Translations under genes and position numbers: made by a program
The notes under the pieces: generated by a model
The model's input: the letters and a program-made list of their open reading frames with translations, nothing else
Database searches by the model: none
What the model was told of the DNA's origin: nothing
Source of the DNA: Hoylesella enoeca JCM 12259
Lineage (GTDB): Bacteria > Bacteroidota > Bacteroidia > Bacteroidales > Bacteroidaceae
Assembly: GCF_000613405.1 (NCBI RefSeq)
Contig: NZ_BAIX01000010.1
Span: 1 to 64,000 of the forward strand
Direction of reading: 5' to 3'
DNA length: 64,000 bases
Part shown: piece after piece, positions 10,455 to 20,588 of the stretch
Layout: every line of letters starts with the position of its first letter
Position numbering within the stretch: position 1 is the stretch's first letter

Positions 10455-11942
10455 TTATAACGTGATAAAACGGCCTTTCTTTTTGGCTTCCTGTATCCAC
10501 TTGGGAACTATCGTTTGAAGGAATTTCTTTTTGTCGGCCATCTTCTGCTTGCCATCAATGCCTAAGTAAGCCCATGCTTTCTCCTTGGTGGAGATGTCGG
10601 GCATCGGTACATCTCCATAGAATCCGTGATGTGCCAGCACTTTAGAGAGGCGAAGGCGTGCTTGATGCGCATAGTCGAGGCTGTGGCCAAGAATGCGCAT
10701 CACCTCTTGCGGAGCATGGAAAGAGGCACCGTGGCTGGCTACAGCAAAGTCCCAACGCCACTGACTCTTGCGCAATAGCGAAAGGATGGGTTTCATCTCT
10801 GTTTCCGAGGCTCCCTTATCCCATGCGAATTTAGCTTCTATATGGGCGGTGGACAGTTCTTTCTCTACCCGATTACGTATCTCGTTGCACTTCCGTTGAC
10901 GTTCGTAGACGTTCTGTCGGAGTGTCTCGGCATCTTCTCGGTGGCAGGTCTGACATGTGCGGTCGATATGGGCAAGCGGGCTCATGATATGATGGTCGGA
11001 GTATTTCACTCCTCCTTCAGAGATATAAGGCATGTGACAATCGGCACAGGAAACGCCCCTCTGACCATGAATACCCATCTTTGAAAGTTCATAACCCGGG
11101 TGTTGTGCTTTCAGAATGGGTGCCTTGCTCAGCTGATGAATATAGTCATAATAGCCTGTCTTGTCGTAATATGCCTCGATATTCTCAACCGTTAATCCAC
11201 TGTCTTGTGGGAAAGTGAGATATTTTCCATCGCCTTTGAAGTAATATTCCGTGTGGCATTGTGCACAGACCAATGAGCGCATTTCCTGATGAGAGGCTTT
11301 GCTTACGTCTAAGCCCCTGCGTTTCCAGGCTTCATACAGTGCAGGACGTGACGGTCGCAGCTCCATTGTGCGGGCATCGTGGCAGTCGGAGCAGCCGATG
11401 GTATTCATGACTTCAGGTCCCCATTGGCTCCATTTTGCTTTGTAGAAGTTGGCTACACCTTTCTCTTTCATCAGTCTCGGCACATCGGGACCTTTGCAAG
11501 TCCAGCATGTTCCGGGCTGTGGCTCGTCGCCAGGGGTTACGCCCGGTGCTCCGGTACGCAGGATTTCGCGCATATCTTCTATGGCATGGTGGTGTCCGCG
11601 CGGAGACTTGTAATCCAAAGCGAAGGAATATCCACCCCAGAGAATGACCATTTCAGGGCGTTGTGCCAGAACGTCTTTATGCTGCGAGCCGTTGAACTCA
11701 CTCTCGAAAGTGGTGTCTTCAGTTGCTTTCCATGTCTCGTATTCGCGTGGAAAGTCGCCTGCAAACTTCTCGTTCTGTGCAACAATGTCTTCTTTAAACA
11801 TGTTTTTCCTGTTGTTGAAGATGCTTACTACCTCTGCGCGACGTTCCAAAAGGGAGGACGCTACGAGACCTAACAGGAATACGACGACCATCGAACCTCC
11901 GAACAACAGCCATCCTTGCCAACGTTTTAAATGCTTTTCCAT
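10455..11942 (-). CDS. nrfA: Ammonia-forming cytochrome c nitrite reductase (c552)
   Basis: A 495-aa periplasmic pentaheme enzyme that reduces nitrite to ammonium with six electrons in respiratory ammonification. All five heme sites are visible: the special Lys-ligated active-site motif CWTCK (146-150), then CSDCH (184-188), CAQCH (226-230), CADCH (299-303) and CQTCH (330-334). An N-terminal hydrophobic segment (about 11-30) acts as signal or anchor. Length and motif order match NrfA. It lies 26 nt after nrfH, its membrane quinol dehydrogenase partner, and just before the heme-attachment genes. Confidence 0.98.
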   Translation of the reverse strand: MEKHLKRWQGWLLFGGSMVVVFLLGLVASSLLERRAEVVSIFNNRKNMFKEDIVAQNEKFAGDFPREYETWKATEDTTFESEFNGSQHKDVLAQRPEMVILWGGYSFALDYKSPRGHHHAIEDMREILRTGAPGVTPGDEPQPGTCWTCKGPDVPRLMKEKGVANFYKAKWSQWGPEVMNTIGCSDCHDARTMELRPSRPALYEAWKRRGLDVSKASHQEMRSLVCAQCHTEYYFKGDGKYLTFPQDSGLTVENIEAYYDKTGYYDYIHQLSKAPILKAQHPGYELSKMGIHGQRGVSCADCHMPYISEGGVKYSDHHIMSPLAHIDRTCQTCHREDAETLRQNVYERQRKCNEIRNRVEKELSTAHIEAKFAWDKGASETEMKPILSLLRKSQWRWDFAVASHGASFHAPQEVMRILGHSLDYAHQARLRLSKVLAHHGFYGDVPMPDISTKEKAWAYLGIDGKQKMADKKKFLQTIVPKWIQEAKKKGRFITL

Positions 11943-11968
11943 CTTTATTTCCGGTATTTTCTTGTTCT

Positions 11969-12571
11969 TTATTTATGATTCATCATGTTTTGAAGCCACT
12001 GGGGCGTGGGTGATTCGGGTAGGGGAGTCTGCGAAGCGGCATCGGGTGTGGACGATAGAGAGTTCATCTTTTTATGGGGAACATCTCTGTGGCAGTCCCA
12101 GCAGGCCTTGCCTTCTCCGCGTTGCGCCATCATGTAATCGATGCGACCTGTTCTTACAAACTCGGTGTTCAGTTGCTGATGACATCTTATACAGTTATCC
12201 ATGATGACTTCGGCACTTGCCTCTTCTGCGCGGATCGTTTGTCTTTCAGCGTGAGTAACGAACTTTGCCACGTGGTTCATACCGTCTTTTCCTTTGAAGA
12301 AATACTTCATGAAGATGTTTTGGTGGGGAACATGACAGTCATTACATGTGGCGTTGCGAGCATGGGAAGAATGTGCCCATGTATTATAATAAGGTGTCAT
12401 GATATGACAATTGACACATGCCGAGGGATCGTCGGCAAGATATGTGTGCATGCGAAGCAAGTAAGCGGCGAGACCGCCCAAACCTACAACAACACCGGCC
12501 ATCACTAATAGCGCTATTTTTTGCTTGTAAGTGAGGGCATCTTTGATAGATATAATTTGACGAATTTTCAT
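11969..12571 (-). CDS. nrfH: Cytochrome c nitrite reductase small subunit (quinol dehydrogenase)
   Basis: A 200-aa NapC/NirT-family tetraheme protein that passes electrons from menaquinol to NrfA. One transmembrane helix (about residues 18-40) precedes four CxxCH sites: CVNCH (52-56), CNDCH (76-80), CIRCH (127-131) and CWDCH (157-161). It is the first gene of the operon. A Pro/Ser/Thr-rich tail after the last heme is not needed for the core fold. Confidence 0.96.
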   Translation of the reverse strand: MKIRQIISIKDALTYKQKIALLVMAGVVVGLGGLAAYLLRMHTYLADDPSACVNCHIMTPYYNTWAHSSHARNATCNDCHVPHQNIFMKYFFKGKDGMNHVAKFVTHAERQTIRAEEASAEVIMDNCIRCHQQLNTEFVRTGRIDYMMAQRGEGKACWDCHRDVPHKKMNSLSSTPDAASQTPLPESPTPQWLQNMMNHK

Positions 12572-12592
12572 CGGCTTTTGTGTTGGATGGTG

Positions 12593-12600
12593 TAAAGGTA
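12593..12600 (-). promoter_or_regulatory. Putative -7 element of the nrf operon
   Basis: On the minus strand this reads TACCTTTA, one mismatch from TAnnTTTG, about 22 nt before the nrfH ATG. No clear -33 element is seen. The rest of the gap (12601-12873) is AT-rich and holds no gene I can support. A redox- or nitrite-responsive activator site may lie there, but I cannot point to one. Confidence 0.4.
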
Positions 12601-12873
12601 GTTATAAAAAATGAAATGTCGTGTAAAAACTTCTCACTTTTTGCATTTACGGGTTGCATTTCCCTTTCGAAGTAGAGTTTTAACCGAAAGAATAGAATTA
12701 ATCAAAAGCAGTGAAGAGACAAATTATGGGTGTATTGAGATAGAGTTTTTCCATGCGTATGAAGTTCATGGAGCATTCTGTAAATGTCTGTATGGCATGA
12801 TTATATGAATCCACTATGGTGTCTATCTCCCTGTCTCCGAAATGCGTCCCATCATTTTCTGCGGGGCGCAGAA

Positions 12874-14847
12874 CTATTCAACGCGGCGACTACTGTGGCC
12901 TGTTTGTCGCCCGTTATTGTGTCTCGATTTCTGAAGGTTGGAATGGTCGAATGTGCGATTATTTGTCTTTTTTCCAACATTTTTGCTCGAATAAAGTTTG
13001 GGGATCAAGTCTGCACGACCGATACGGCGGAGTTCTCGTTCGATATTTCGGCGTTCTTCTGCCTTATACCAAAAGAAAAATTGGCGCTGAGCCAGCTTTT
13101 CACGTGGTGTCTTGGCACTGAAAATAGGTTCGAGAGTGTAAGGATCATAACCTGTGTACCACGCTTCGGTACTGACTGTCATCGGTGTTGGTGTAAAGTC
13201 TTGTACCTGTTCGAGATGAAAGTCAAGTTTTTTAGTGATGATAGCAAGCTCTGCCATGTCTTCTTCTTTGCACGCGGGATGACTGCTAATGAAGTAAGGG
13301 ATGAGTTGTTGACGTAGGTTTTCTTCGGCGTTAATCTTGTCAAAGAGTTGCTTGAAAGCGTAAAACTGTTTGAAAGAAGGTTTTCGCATCAAGCGGAGTA
13401 CAGTGTCACTGGTATGTTCGGGGGCTACTTTGAGCCGACCACTCACGTGATTTCTGATCAATTCACGCGTATATCGGCGGGCCGATTCGTTAGCTTTTTC
13501 GTCTTTACTTTTGTGCAACAGCAGATCATAACGTACGCCGCTGCCGATAAAACTCTTCTTAATACCAGGCAATGCATCTACGGTTTTGTAGATGTCTAAC
13601 AGCTTGGTGTGATCGGTGTCGAGGTTAGGACAAATCTCGGGATGAATGCACGAGGGACGTTTACAGTGCTCGCAAGCCTTGTGATTGCGACCTTTCATTC
13701 CATACATATTAGCGGATGGACCGCCAAGGTCAGACAAATAACCTTTGAAACCAGGCATCATCGTCACCTTTCTCACTTCGTTTACAATGCTCTCTTTGCT
13801 TCTGCAAACCACGAATTTGCCTTGATGTGCACTGATGGTACAGAATGCACAACCACCGAAACATCCTTGATGGATATTCACGGAAAACTTAATCATCTCG
13901 TAAGCAGGTATTGTCTTACCTCGATATTTGGGATGGGGGAGTCTTGTATAAGGCAAATCAAAATATGCATCGAGCTCGTTTGACGTGAGAGTGGGGTAGG
14001 GTGGATTGACAACAGCATAAACATCGCCTACCTTTTGCAAGAGTCTCTGAGCGTGAATCTTGTTCGATTCTTCTTCAATATGCTTGAAGTTCTCTGCCTC
14101 GAAACGCTTATTCTGCAAACAATCTTCGTGACTATGGAGCACAATGTCGGCTTCGGTAATTCCGTTGGGAATGTCTTTTTCACGAGCCAAATACACGGTT
14201 TGCGGGATGTCGTGAATCTCGTTGATTGATCGACCAGCAGCAATATCTTCGCAGAGTTGTAGTATCGACTTGGCGCCCATACCGTAAAGGATAAGATCGG
14301 CACCGGCATCGCAAAGGATGCATCGGCGCAATTTGTCTTGCCAATAATCGTAATGTGTGAGACGTCGCATCGAAGCTTCGATGCCACCGAGCACTACGGG
14401 AACGTCGGGAAACAGTTGTTTCAGAATACGGCTATACACGATTGTGGGATATTCCGGTCTGCAATCGTGTCGTCCGTTAGGGCTGTATGCATCCTCACTC
14501 CGTAATCTTTTGTTGGCCGTATATTTGTTGACCATCGAGTCCATACAGCCGGGCGAGATGCCGAAAAACAGTCGTGGGCGTCCCAGCTTCTTGAAATCTC
14601 GAAAGTCGCCGTGCCAATCGGGTTGCGGAACAATGGCCACGCGATAGCCCGCAGCTTCTAAACAGCGCCCAATAACTGCTGCTCCGAATGAGGGATGATC
14701 TACGTAGGCGTCGCCCGAGAACAAGATAATGTCTAACTGATCCCATCCTCTCAGCTCACATTCCTTCTTGGTTGTAGGCAAAAAATCGGTGAGTTTGACC
14801 GTGTCTTGTTTATTCTCCAACAGTCTTTTGCTTAGATTTCCAATCAA
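12874..14847 (-). CDS. YgiQ family radical SAM protein
   Basis: A protein of about 650 aa with the YgiQ layout: an N-terminal cobalamin-binding-like region (DIILFSGDAYVDHPSFGAAV), then the radical SAM core with CFGGCAFC (Cys329, 333, 336 counted from 14847), which holds the 4Fe-4S cluster. A second Cys cluster (CEHCKRPSC..HPEIC) follows. The cellular substrate of the family is unknown to me. The start is unclear because no ATG lies near the conserved LTDFLPTTKKE. Candidates are TTG at 14847 or TTG at 14826. The C-terminus is a basic, Asn/Ser-rich tail. The start overlaps the small gene upstream. Confidence 0.88.
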   Translation of the reverse strand: MIGNLSKRLLENKQDTVKLTDFLPTTKKECELRGWDQLDIILFSGDAYVDHPSFGAAVIGRCLEAAGYRVAIVPQPDWHGDFRDFKKLGRPRLFFGISPGCMDSMVNKYTANKRLRSEDAYSPNGRHDCRPEYPTIVYSRILKQLFPDVPVVLGGIEASMRRLTHYDYWQDKLRRCILCDAGADLILYGMGAKSILQLCEDIAAGRSINEIHDIPQTVYLAREKDIPNGITEADIVLHSHEDCLQNKRFEAENFKHIEEESNKIHAQRLLQKVGDVYAVVNPPYPTLTSNELDAYFDLPYTRLPHPKYRGKTIPAYEMIKFSVNIHQGCFGGCAFCTISAHQGKFVVCRSKESIVNEVRKVTMMPGFKGYLSDLGGPSANMYGMKGRNHKACEHCKRPSCIHPEICPNLDTDHTKLLDIYKTVDALPGIKKSFIGSGVRYDLLLHKSKDEKANESARRYTRELIRNHVSGRLKVAPEHTSDTVLRLMRKPSFKQFYAFKQLFDKINAEENLRQQLIPYFISSHPACKEEDMAELAIITKKLDFHLEQVQDFTPTPMTVSTEAWYTGYDPYTLEPIFSAKTPREKLAQRQFFFWYKAEERRNIERELRRIGRADLIPKLYSSKNVGKKTNNRTFDHSNLQKSRHNNGRQTGHSSRRVE

Positions 14848-15123
14848 TATAGAGTAAAACGAGTTGGTGAAGACCGAATGCTTTCATATTGCTGTTGTAT
14901 ATCACGTCAAGACAAAGGTCAAGAAGTGCCTTGTCTCTACCCTCATCCGACTCTAACAGCGATCGCAGATTAAACTTCAATTTGTCTAAAACGCTTCGTC
15001 GATAATACCGTTACTGTCGATGAGATTACGCAATAAGGCATATTTCTCGATACTTTCCAAATGTTCATCAGTCACTTCTATATTCCTTGTTCCGGATGTG
15101 TTGGCTTGAATTTTATAAATCAT
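14810..15123 (-). CDS. Conserved-looking small protein, frame broken by one missing base
   Basis: ATG at 15123 opens MIYKIQANTSGTRNIEVTDE and stops after 45 codons (14986). Adding one base near 14993 joins it to a second frame (VLDKLKFNLRSLLESDEGRD and on), giving a smooth 104-aa helical, charged protein that ends at 14810. The combined length is 3n-1, the same signature as ten other genes here. It starts 14 nt after the amidase gene and overlaps the ygiQ start. I do not recognise the family. Confidence 0.45.
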
Positions 15124-15137
15124 AATCGTATGAAATA

Positions 15138-17830
15138 TTATTTTAGTAAATAAGTCAAGATACCTTTCATTATGTTGTTTCGCACTTTCGGCGATCGGAT
15201 ACACTCGAACGGGAAGGCCATTGTAAAGCATTTATAGTCTGAACCATCGTAAGCGACACCTGCACTCTGCTCGTTCTGGTAGCGCAAAGCGCAATAGGCG
15301 GGTGTCAATGGCTCTAAAATGTCGGGTGCAATGGCAGCATAATGCTTGTCATTGAGTGCCTGATAGATTTCAAACTCTTGTTCCATACCTTTTATATAAG
15401 GTAATGTGTCGAGCCGATTCGTACCCGAAAACTTTACTTTCAACACTTCTGCAAGAAAGCGTTCACCGTTCGTATTTGTCTGATCAGAGCCCAGATAAGC
15501 TCCACTCACCAGCAGTCGGCCGTGCTTCTGCGTGTAGGCACGCAGTATTTTTTGCATTTTGGGTGTGAAAGTTTTATAGAACCGCAATGCGCTTGGTGTG
15601 AATTTCTCTAATCCCAAGATCAGATCTACACAGGGATAGGTGCCAATCTGCACTTTACCTGATTCGATGGCTCGGCTCGAACAACTTACGACATTGTAGC
15701 GGGCAACACTCGCAATGGCCTCCGTATGTGTAGCAACGTAATCGAAAGTATTGCCCATCACGAATCGGCCGGCCATTTCGTCGCCACCGAATCCTAATCC
15801 GCCGGGCCCCTCAATACCCATACACGACTTGTCAAAGCATTGCTGTGCACCGGCCCAACCGGCTGTAAGACCCTCTGAAACGCCTGCATCTCGGTTAAGA
15901 TCGAAACCTTGTTCGAACTCCGTATTGATAACGGTGGGACCTGAAAGACGATGAAATCCATTGACGACAAGGATTGTTTTTGCCGTATTCGACCGATAAA
16001 CGGCAGACAAAACCTCTGTCGGGAAACTCTCGCCGCCGCGATTGACGGCCGTAACTTTAAATCGATAGTGTACACCGGGCTCCAATTCGAGTGTTAGCGA
16101 CGGCCTTTTCGTTCGCCGACCGTTGTTAAAACCACCTGTTCCAGTGGCCATATAAACATTATAGGAAGTGGGGCTGGCTGTCGGTTCCAACGAGTCTTGT
16201 ACGGCTGTCCAGCTCAATTTGATTTTGTTTTTGCCGACAAACGCGATGGCGAAGTCGGTCGGTGCCAGCGGTTCAACGGTGTAAGATTGACCGTGTTGGG
16301 TTGTGATAAACCGCAGAATGGTTTTATATATGGAGCGGGCTAATGTGAAACGGAAGTTCGGATCTTGCCCGCGCAGCATATCGGGAAAGTTCTGGTGCGA
16401 CATTGTTTCTAATATGGCGGAAGGTATTTCAGGGTTGCGTGTCTCCGAATAGTTGCGGTCGAGCAAATCTCTTCGGGCCCAATCATGATAAGTTTGACGA
16501 ATATCGCGGGTAACATTAGATAAAAGCGCGTCAGCGAAATCACGTGAAATCATACGCGAAATACCAGTATTCAGGCGTCCGTCGTTATAATCGGTCGTGC
16601 AGATTGCTAACGAGCCAACGAGTGAAGTGCCGTTTTCGGCAAAGCCGGCATCGCTATGTACGGCCAGAGATAGCTCTAACGGTACGCCTTTCCCCTCTAA
16701 TGATGGCACGAAAACAGATCCGCCGGCCAACCAGTTCACCATATTCGATCGCGCGTTGATGTCGTCTCCATAGTCGTCTTCACCGCCTTTGGTATTATAG
16801 ACGCTGTAAGGTGCGCCGGCCCATTGGGCGTAATAGCGGGCGCCTTCTAACGAACGAGGCAGACAGCTGATGTCGCCGCCTCGCTGAATGTTACCCATTC
16901 CGCCGCCAAATCTCACGGCATCAGCTGTTACTACGCCATGTTGAGACGATTTGTTGCTCAAAACCACTTGGTTATAAGGATTGCAGCCACGGTCGAAATC
17001 AAATGTTCCGAGATACACCCATGTGCCTCCGCCCATCTGTTGATTGACTTTGAAGACCGTCTTTTGGCCTTTGTGGAATATTGTGTATTGTGCGTCCGAA
17101 ATGCTTCCGGCAACCGTTTGGTAGCTCACATACACGGCATAGCGGCCAGCTTCGGGTATCTGTGGGCGGTAAACGATTTCACTGGTGTTGCGTTCCTTGG
17201 TTGTCGTTTTCGTCATTCGTGCAGTTCCCGCCTCGAAAGGATTCTCTCCGTTGGCGTAAGCACCGCGTGTTGGGCAAAACCTCGTGTGTTTGTAGATCGC
17301 CAAATATCTTTTGCAGTTGTCTCGGTATAGACAGAAGCGTCTGTATTTCCATCATTATCGACGATGATTTCATTTTTCTGCCAGTCTCGTTCACGTGGTG
17401 TGAAAACCACGGCACCGGCATTTTGCAGCATTGGAATCAGATAAGGAACGACGATGGTTTGTGTAAACAGATCTTCATTAGTGCCGAACAAGTTAGGGCG
17501 TTGCCATTCCCACGCTCCGGTTTTGGCGTTGTAAAATCGGCCGTGACTGGCCCATAAAGCAATGTGTCGATTGTAGAGACCGTGCGTAATGGTGTTAGGA
17601 CGGGAGACATTTCGCACCCACGGATCGCCCTTGTATTCTATGTCTCCCCACATCCTATATATACCCTGATTATCAGAAGCATCTTTTTGCACGGCAACTA
17701 ACGGTTGGTTGCCTTGTGAAAAAGCATTCGTTGCAGAGCGTTTAACCGTTGGTTGCAACGCCCTTGCATACATATTGAGAATAAGGCTGTTACAAAGCAA
17801 GATGAAGACCAGTCCTTTTGTCCGCATCAT
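15138..17830 (-). CDS. Secreted N-acetylmuramoyl-L-alanine amidase-like protein with golvesin/xanthan-lyase-type and FN3-like domains (one-base frameshift)
   Basis: Two overlapping frames (17213-17830 and 15138-17303) join to an 897-aa protein if one base is added in the CCC run at 17272-17274 (minus GCCC to GCCCC gives GFAPTRGAYA). A signal peptide is followed by the first part of an Amidase_3-like fold (ALWASHGRFYN, a later VVFTPRERD). A golvesin C-terminal/xanthan-lyase-type beta domain (PEAGRYAVYVSYQ, NQQMGGGTWVYLGTF) is inserted. The amidase fold then resumes (SLAVHSDAGF, AILETMSHQNF), and an FN3-like module and a C-terminal domain with a glutamine-amidotransferase-like feel follow. The likely role is peptidoglycan turnover outside the inner membrane. 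It overlaps the acyltransferase by ATGA. Confidence 0.72.
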
Positions 17831-18396
17831 TCGCCCTCCTTGCCGATTTCGCCAGTGGTGAAACGCTCTGGACGTTTGCCTTGAAAATCCTTGAAATAAA
17901 GTTTAATCTCTCGCATTTCGTTATCGATATCACCTGTCGGAATCAGTGTTCGGGTGCACTGAATGTGCTTTTTGCTGTAATCGACACCATATAGCAAAAT
18001 GGGGATTCGAGCTTTTAGTGCAATGTAATAGAAGCCTTTTTTCCAATCGGGATTCAATGAACGGGTTCCCTCGGGCGTGACACAAAGATGAAAACGAGTG
18101 TTCTTCGCAGCCTCATCGGCCAGGTTGTCGGTCATACTTGTGTGTTTGCTGCGCCACACGGGGATGCCTCCCAAATGGCGGAAAATGGGGCCGAGCGGCC
18201 AAAAAAACCACTCTCTTTTCATCAGAAAGTTGCTTTCCAATCCTTCAGCCTGCGCATATAGCAGTCCGATTACAAAGTCCCAGTTGCTCGTATGAGGCGC
18301 AAGACAGATGATATATTTGTCGGGATGAGGCTGGTTGACGGTTTTTGACCAGCCCATACATTTATATAATAGCCAGCTACAAATCTTTTTCCACAT
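17827..18396 (-). CDS. 1-acylglycerol-3-phosphate acyltransferase-like protein (PlsC family)
   Basis: A 189-aa protein with the two key acyltransferase motifs: HTSNWD (the HxxxxD catalytic pair, about residues 32-37) and PEGTR (about residue 110). An N-terminal hydrophobic stretch would hold it on the membrane. The family moves acyl groups to lysophospholipids or related lipids. The short length suggests a minimal PlsC-like enzyme whose acceptor is not known. It overlaps the amidase gene by 4 nt and follows the 90-aa gene by 6 nt, so the three are one transcription unit. Confidence 0.82.
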   Translation of the reverse strand: MWKKICSWLLYKCMGWSKTVNQPHPDKYIICLAPHTSNWDFVIGLLYAQAEGLESNFLMKREWFFWPLGPIFRHLGGIPVWRSKHTSMTDNLADEAAKNTRFHLCVTPEGTRSLNPDWKKGFYYIALKARIPILLYGVDYSKKHIQCTRTLIPTGDIDNEMREIKLYFKDFQGKRPERFTTGEIGKEGE

Positions 18397-18402
18397 GCGT
18401 TA

Positions 18403-18675
18403 TCAATTCAAATTACCGATCTGATCAATGATTTCAGACACCTGTCCGTTGAATTCTGCGATCAGATTTTTGTAATATTGCCGTTGCGGCATCCCTGGTT
18501 CAGGATGTGAAATACGGCGGATAAAATCCGTATGTGTGCTAATGATAGAGGTGAGTAGGCTTTCGACGTTATCCTTTTCGGGTGTCCCATTATATAGAGA
18601 AGCCCCAACGCACTCTGCAAATAAGTCGCTGCAAATATAATTGATCGTGCGTTTTAAATCTCGTTTATTCGTCAT
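18403..18675 (-). CDS. 90-aa conserved hypothetical protein
   Basis: A small, soluble, mostly helical protein beginning [19 protein letters not shown]. It has two Cys in the first third, a [11 protein letters not shown] turn, and a helical C-terminal half. No signal peptide or membrane helix is present. It is the first gene of the acyltransferase-amidase transcript and has its own good -7 element. I do not know its function. Confidence 0.7.
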   Translation of the reverse strand: MTNKRDLKRTINYICSDLFAECVGASLYNGTPEKDNVESLLTSIISTHTDFIRRISHPEPGMPQRQYYKNLIAEFNGQVSEIIDQIGNLN

Positions 18676-18706
18676 AATCGTATTGTTTTAGTTGTTAAAT
18701 CCCGTC

Positions 18707-18714
18707 CAAAGATA
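18707..18714 (-). promoter_or_regulatory. -7 element for the 90-aa protein/acyltransferase/amidase unit
   Basis: The minus strand reads TATCTTTG, a full match to TAnnTTTG, 31 nt upstream of the ATG at 18675. It is divergent from the pfp promoter. Confidence 0.55.
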
Positions 18715-18810
18715 GGAAAAAAAATGATAAGTAACATCTTTTCGCATGAAAAAATACGCTTAAATGTCCGTTTTCTTACGGAAAGACTTCCTCGTCTCGC
18801 AGATTTATCG

Positions 18811-18818
18811 TATATTTG
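18811..18818 (+). promoter_or_regulatory. -7 element of pfp
   Basis: TATATTTG is a full match to TAnnTTTG and lies 67 nt before the ATG at 18886. Its presence argues against a longer pfp reading frame starting at 18724. Confidence 0.6.
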
Positions 18819-18885
18819 CAAGGCTTTACAGGAGAGCCGATTTGATAACAACAAAATAATTCTCTATAATAAACAAAAAGGTAAA

Positions 18886-20526
18886 ATGAAAAAAAGTCTT
18901 TTGCAAAAAGAACGTTCCTCTTATCAGCCTAAGCTTCCTAAGGGACTTCAGGGTGCAGTAAAGGTGAAAGAAGGAGCGCCGACACAGAGTGTCTCCGACC
19001 GCGAAGAGATTCAGAAATTATTCCCGAACACATACGGAATGCCGTTGGTTGAGTTTGTTCCCGGTAATGAGGCAAACCACGAGGCGATGAATGTGGGTGT
19101 TATTTTGAGTGGAGGTCAGGCTCCCGGTGGACACAATGTGATTTGCGGAATATTCGATGAGGTGAAGAAACTTAATCCGAACAATCGCCTGTATGGCTTT
19201 TTGATGGGGCCTGGTGGACTGGTAGAGCATAACTATATAGAATTGACTTCCGAAATCATCGACGATTATCGCAACACCGGCGGATTTGATATGATCGGTA
19301 GCGGACGTACCAAATTGGAGGAAGAAGATCAGTTTGAGAAGGGATTAGAGATTATTCGTAAGCTCGATATACAGGCCATCGTTATTATCGGTGGTGATGA
19401 CTCGAATACCAACGCCTGTGTTTTGGCCGAATATTATGCTGCCAAGAAGTGTGGTGTGCAAGTAATCGGCTGCCCGAAAACCATTGATGGCGATCTGAAA
19501 AACGATCAGATCGAAACCTCTTTCGGGTTTGATACAGCTACGAAGACTTACGCAGAGTTGATCGGTAATATCGAACGCGACTGTAATTCGGCTCGCAAGT
19601 ATTGGCATTTCATCAAGTTGATGGGACGATCTGCATCTCACATCGCTTTGGAGTGTGCGCTGCAATGCCAGCCGAATGTCTGCATCGTCTCTGAGGAAGT
19701 GCAACAGAAAGATATGACACTCAACCAAATCGTTGAGCAAATTGCTGCGGCCGTGGCCGACAGAGCAAGTCGGGGAATGAACTTCGGCGTGGTTTTGATT
19801 CCCGAAGGATTGATAGAGTTTATCCCCTCTATTGGTAGACTGATTGGCGAACTCAATGATTTGCTGGCCGCTCACGGGGCCGATTACAAAGACCTTGACA
19901 AAGAAGCACAGCGCGCTTACATTCTTGCACATCTGAGTAAAGAGAATGCCGAGACTTTTGCAACACTTCCCGAAGGTGTAGCTCGTCAGCTTTCGCTCGA
20001 TCGCGATCCACACGGCAATGTTCAGGTGTCGTTGATTGAAACCGAACGACTGCTCTCTGATATGGTGGAAGCAAAACTTGTAGCCTGGAAAAAGGATGGA
20101 AAGTTCGACGGAAAGTTTGCTCCGTTGCACCATTTCTTCGGTTATGAGGGACGCTGCGCAGCACCATCTAACTTCGATGCAGACTATTGTTATGCCTTAG
20201 GTGTAAGTGCCGCGCAACTCATTGCCAATGGAAAGACCGGCTATATGGCCATTGTTAAGAATACGACGGCGCCTACTGATGAGTGGAAAGCAGGCGGTGT
20301 ACCTATTACGATGATGATGAATATGGAACGCCGAAGTGGCGAGATGAAACCCGTTATACGTAAGGCGCTTGTCGAATTAGATGGTGCACCTTTCCGTGAG
20401 TTTGCTCGTCTGCGCGACGAATGGGCTAAAGAAACCTGTTTTATTTATCCCGGTCCGATACAGTATTGGGGTCCTGCGGCAGTGTGCGACCGTACAACGC
20501 GCACGCTCGAACTCGAACAACAATAA
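18886..20526 (+). CDS. pfp: Pyrophosphate--fructose 6-phosphate 1-phosphotransferase
   Basis: A 546-aa cytosolic enzyme that interconverts fructose 6-phosphate and fructose 1,6-bisphosphate using PPi instead of ATP, common in anaerobic Bacteroidales. The PPi-type signature GGDDSNTNA and the active-site PKTIDGDL are clear, as is the N-terminal nucleotide/phosphate-binding region ([15 protein letters not shown]). The length fits the long PFP class. The start is ATG 18886 ([10 protein letters not shown]), with the promoter just upstream. A perfect 16-bp hairpin follows the stop. Confidence 0.96.
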   Translation: MKKSLLQKERSSYQPKLPKGLQGAVKVKEGAPTQSVSDREEIQKLFPNTYGMPLVEFVPGNEANHEAMNVGVILSGGQAPGGHNVICGIFDEVKKLNPNNRLYGFLMGPGGLVEHNYIELTSEIIDDYRNTGGFDMIGSGRTKLEEEDQFEKGLEIIRKLDIQAIVIIGGDDSNTNACVLAEYYAAKKCGVQVIGCPKTIDGDLKNDQIETSFGFDTATKTYAELIGNIERDCNSARKYWHFIKLMGRSASHIALECALQCQPNVCIVSEEVQQKDMTLNQIVEQIAAAVADRASRGMNFGVVLIPEGLIEFIPSIGRLIGELNDLLAAHGADYKDLDKEAQRAYILAHLSKENAETFATLPEGVARQLSLDRDPHGNVQVSLIETERLLSDMVEAKLVAWKKDGKFDGKFAPLHHFFGYEGRCAAPSNFDADYCYALGVSAAQLIANGKTGYMAIVKNTTAPTDEWKAGGVPITMMMNMERRSGEMKPVIRKALVELDGAPFREFARLRDEWAKETCFIYPGPIQYWGPAAVCDRTTRTLELEQQ

Positions 20527-20536
20527 TGATTGCATT

Positions 20537-20576
20537 GTTTTGCCAAAGGTTCTGAGTGTTGAACCTTTGGCAAAAC
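20537..20576 (+). terminator. Hairpin after pfp
   Basis: A perfect 16-bp inverted repeat (20537-20552 with 20561-20576, arms GTTTTGCCAAAGGTTC and its complement) with an 8-nt loop. There is no strong T-run, only GCATTTATT, so it may act as a weak terminator or mRNA 3' stabiliser. Confidence 0.65.
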
Positions 20577-20588
20577 GCATTTATTAGG

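Noticed and set aside
19345-20133. 262-aa minus-strand ORF inside pfp
   Set aside because: It is antisense to the conserved enzyme, with no promoter and no recognisable domain.
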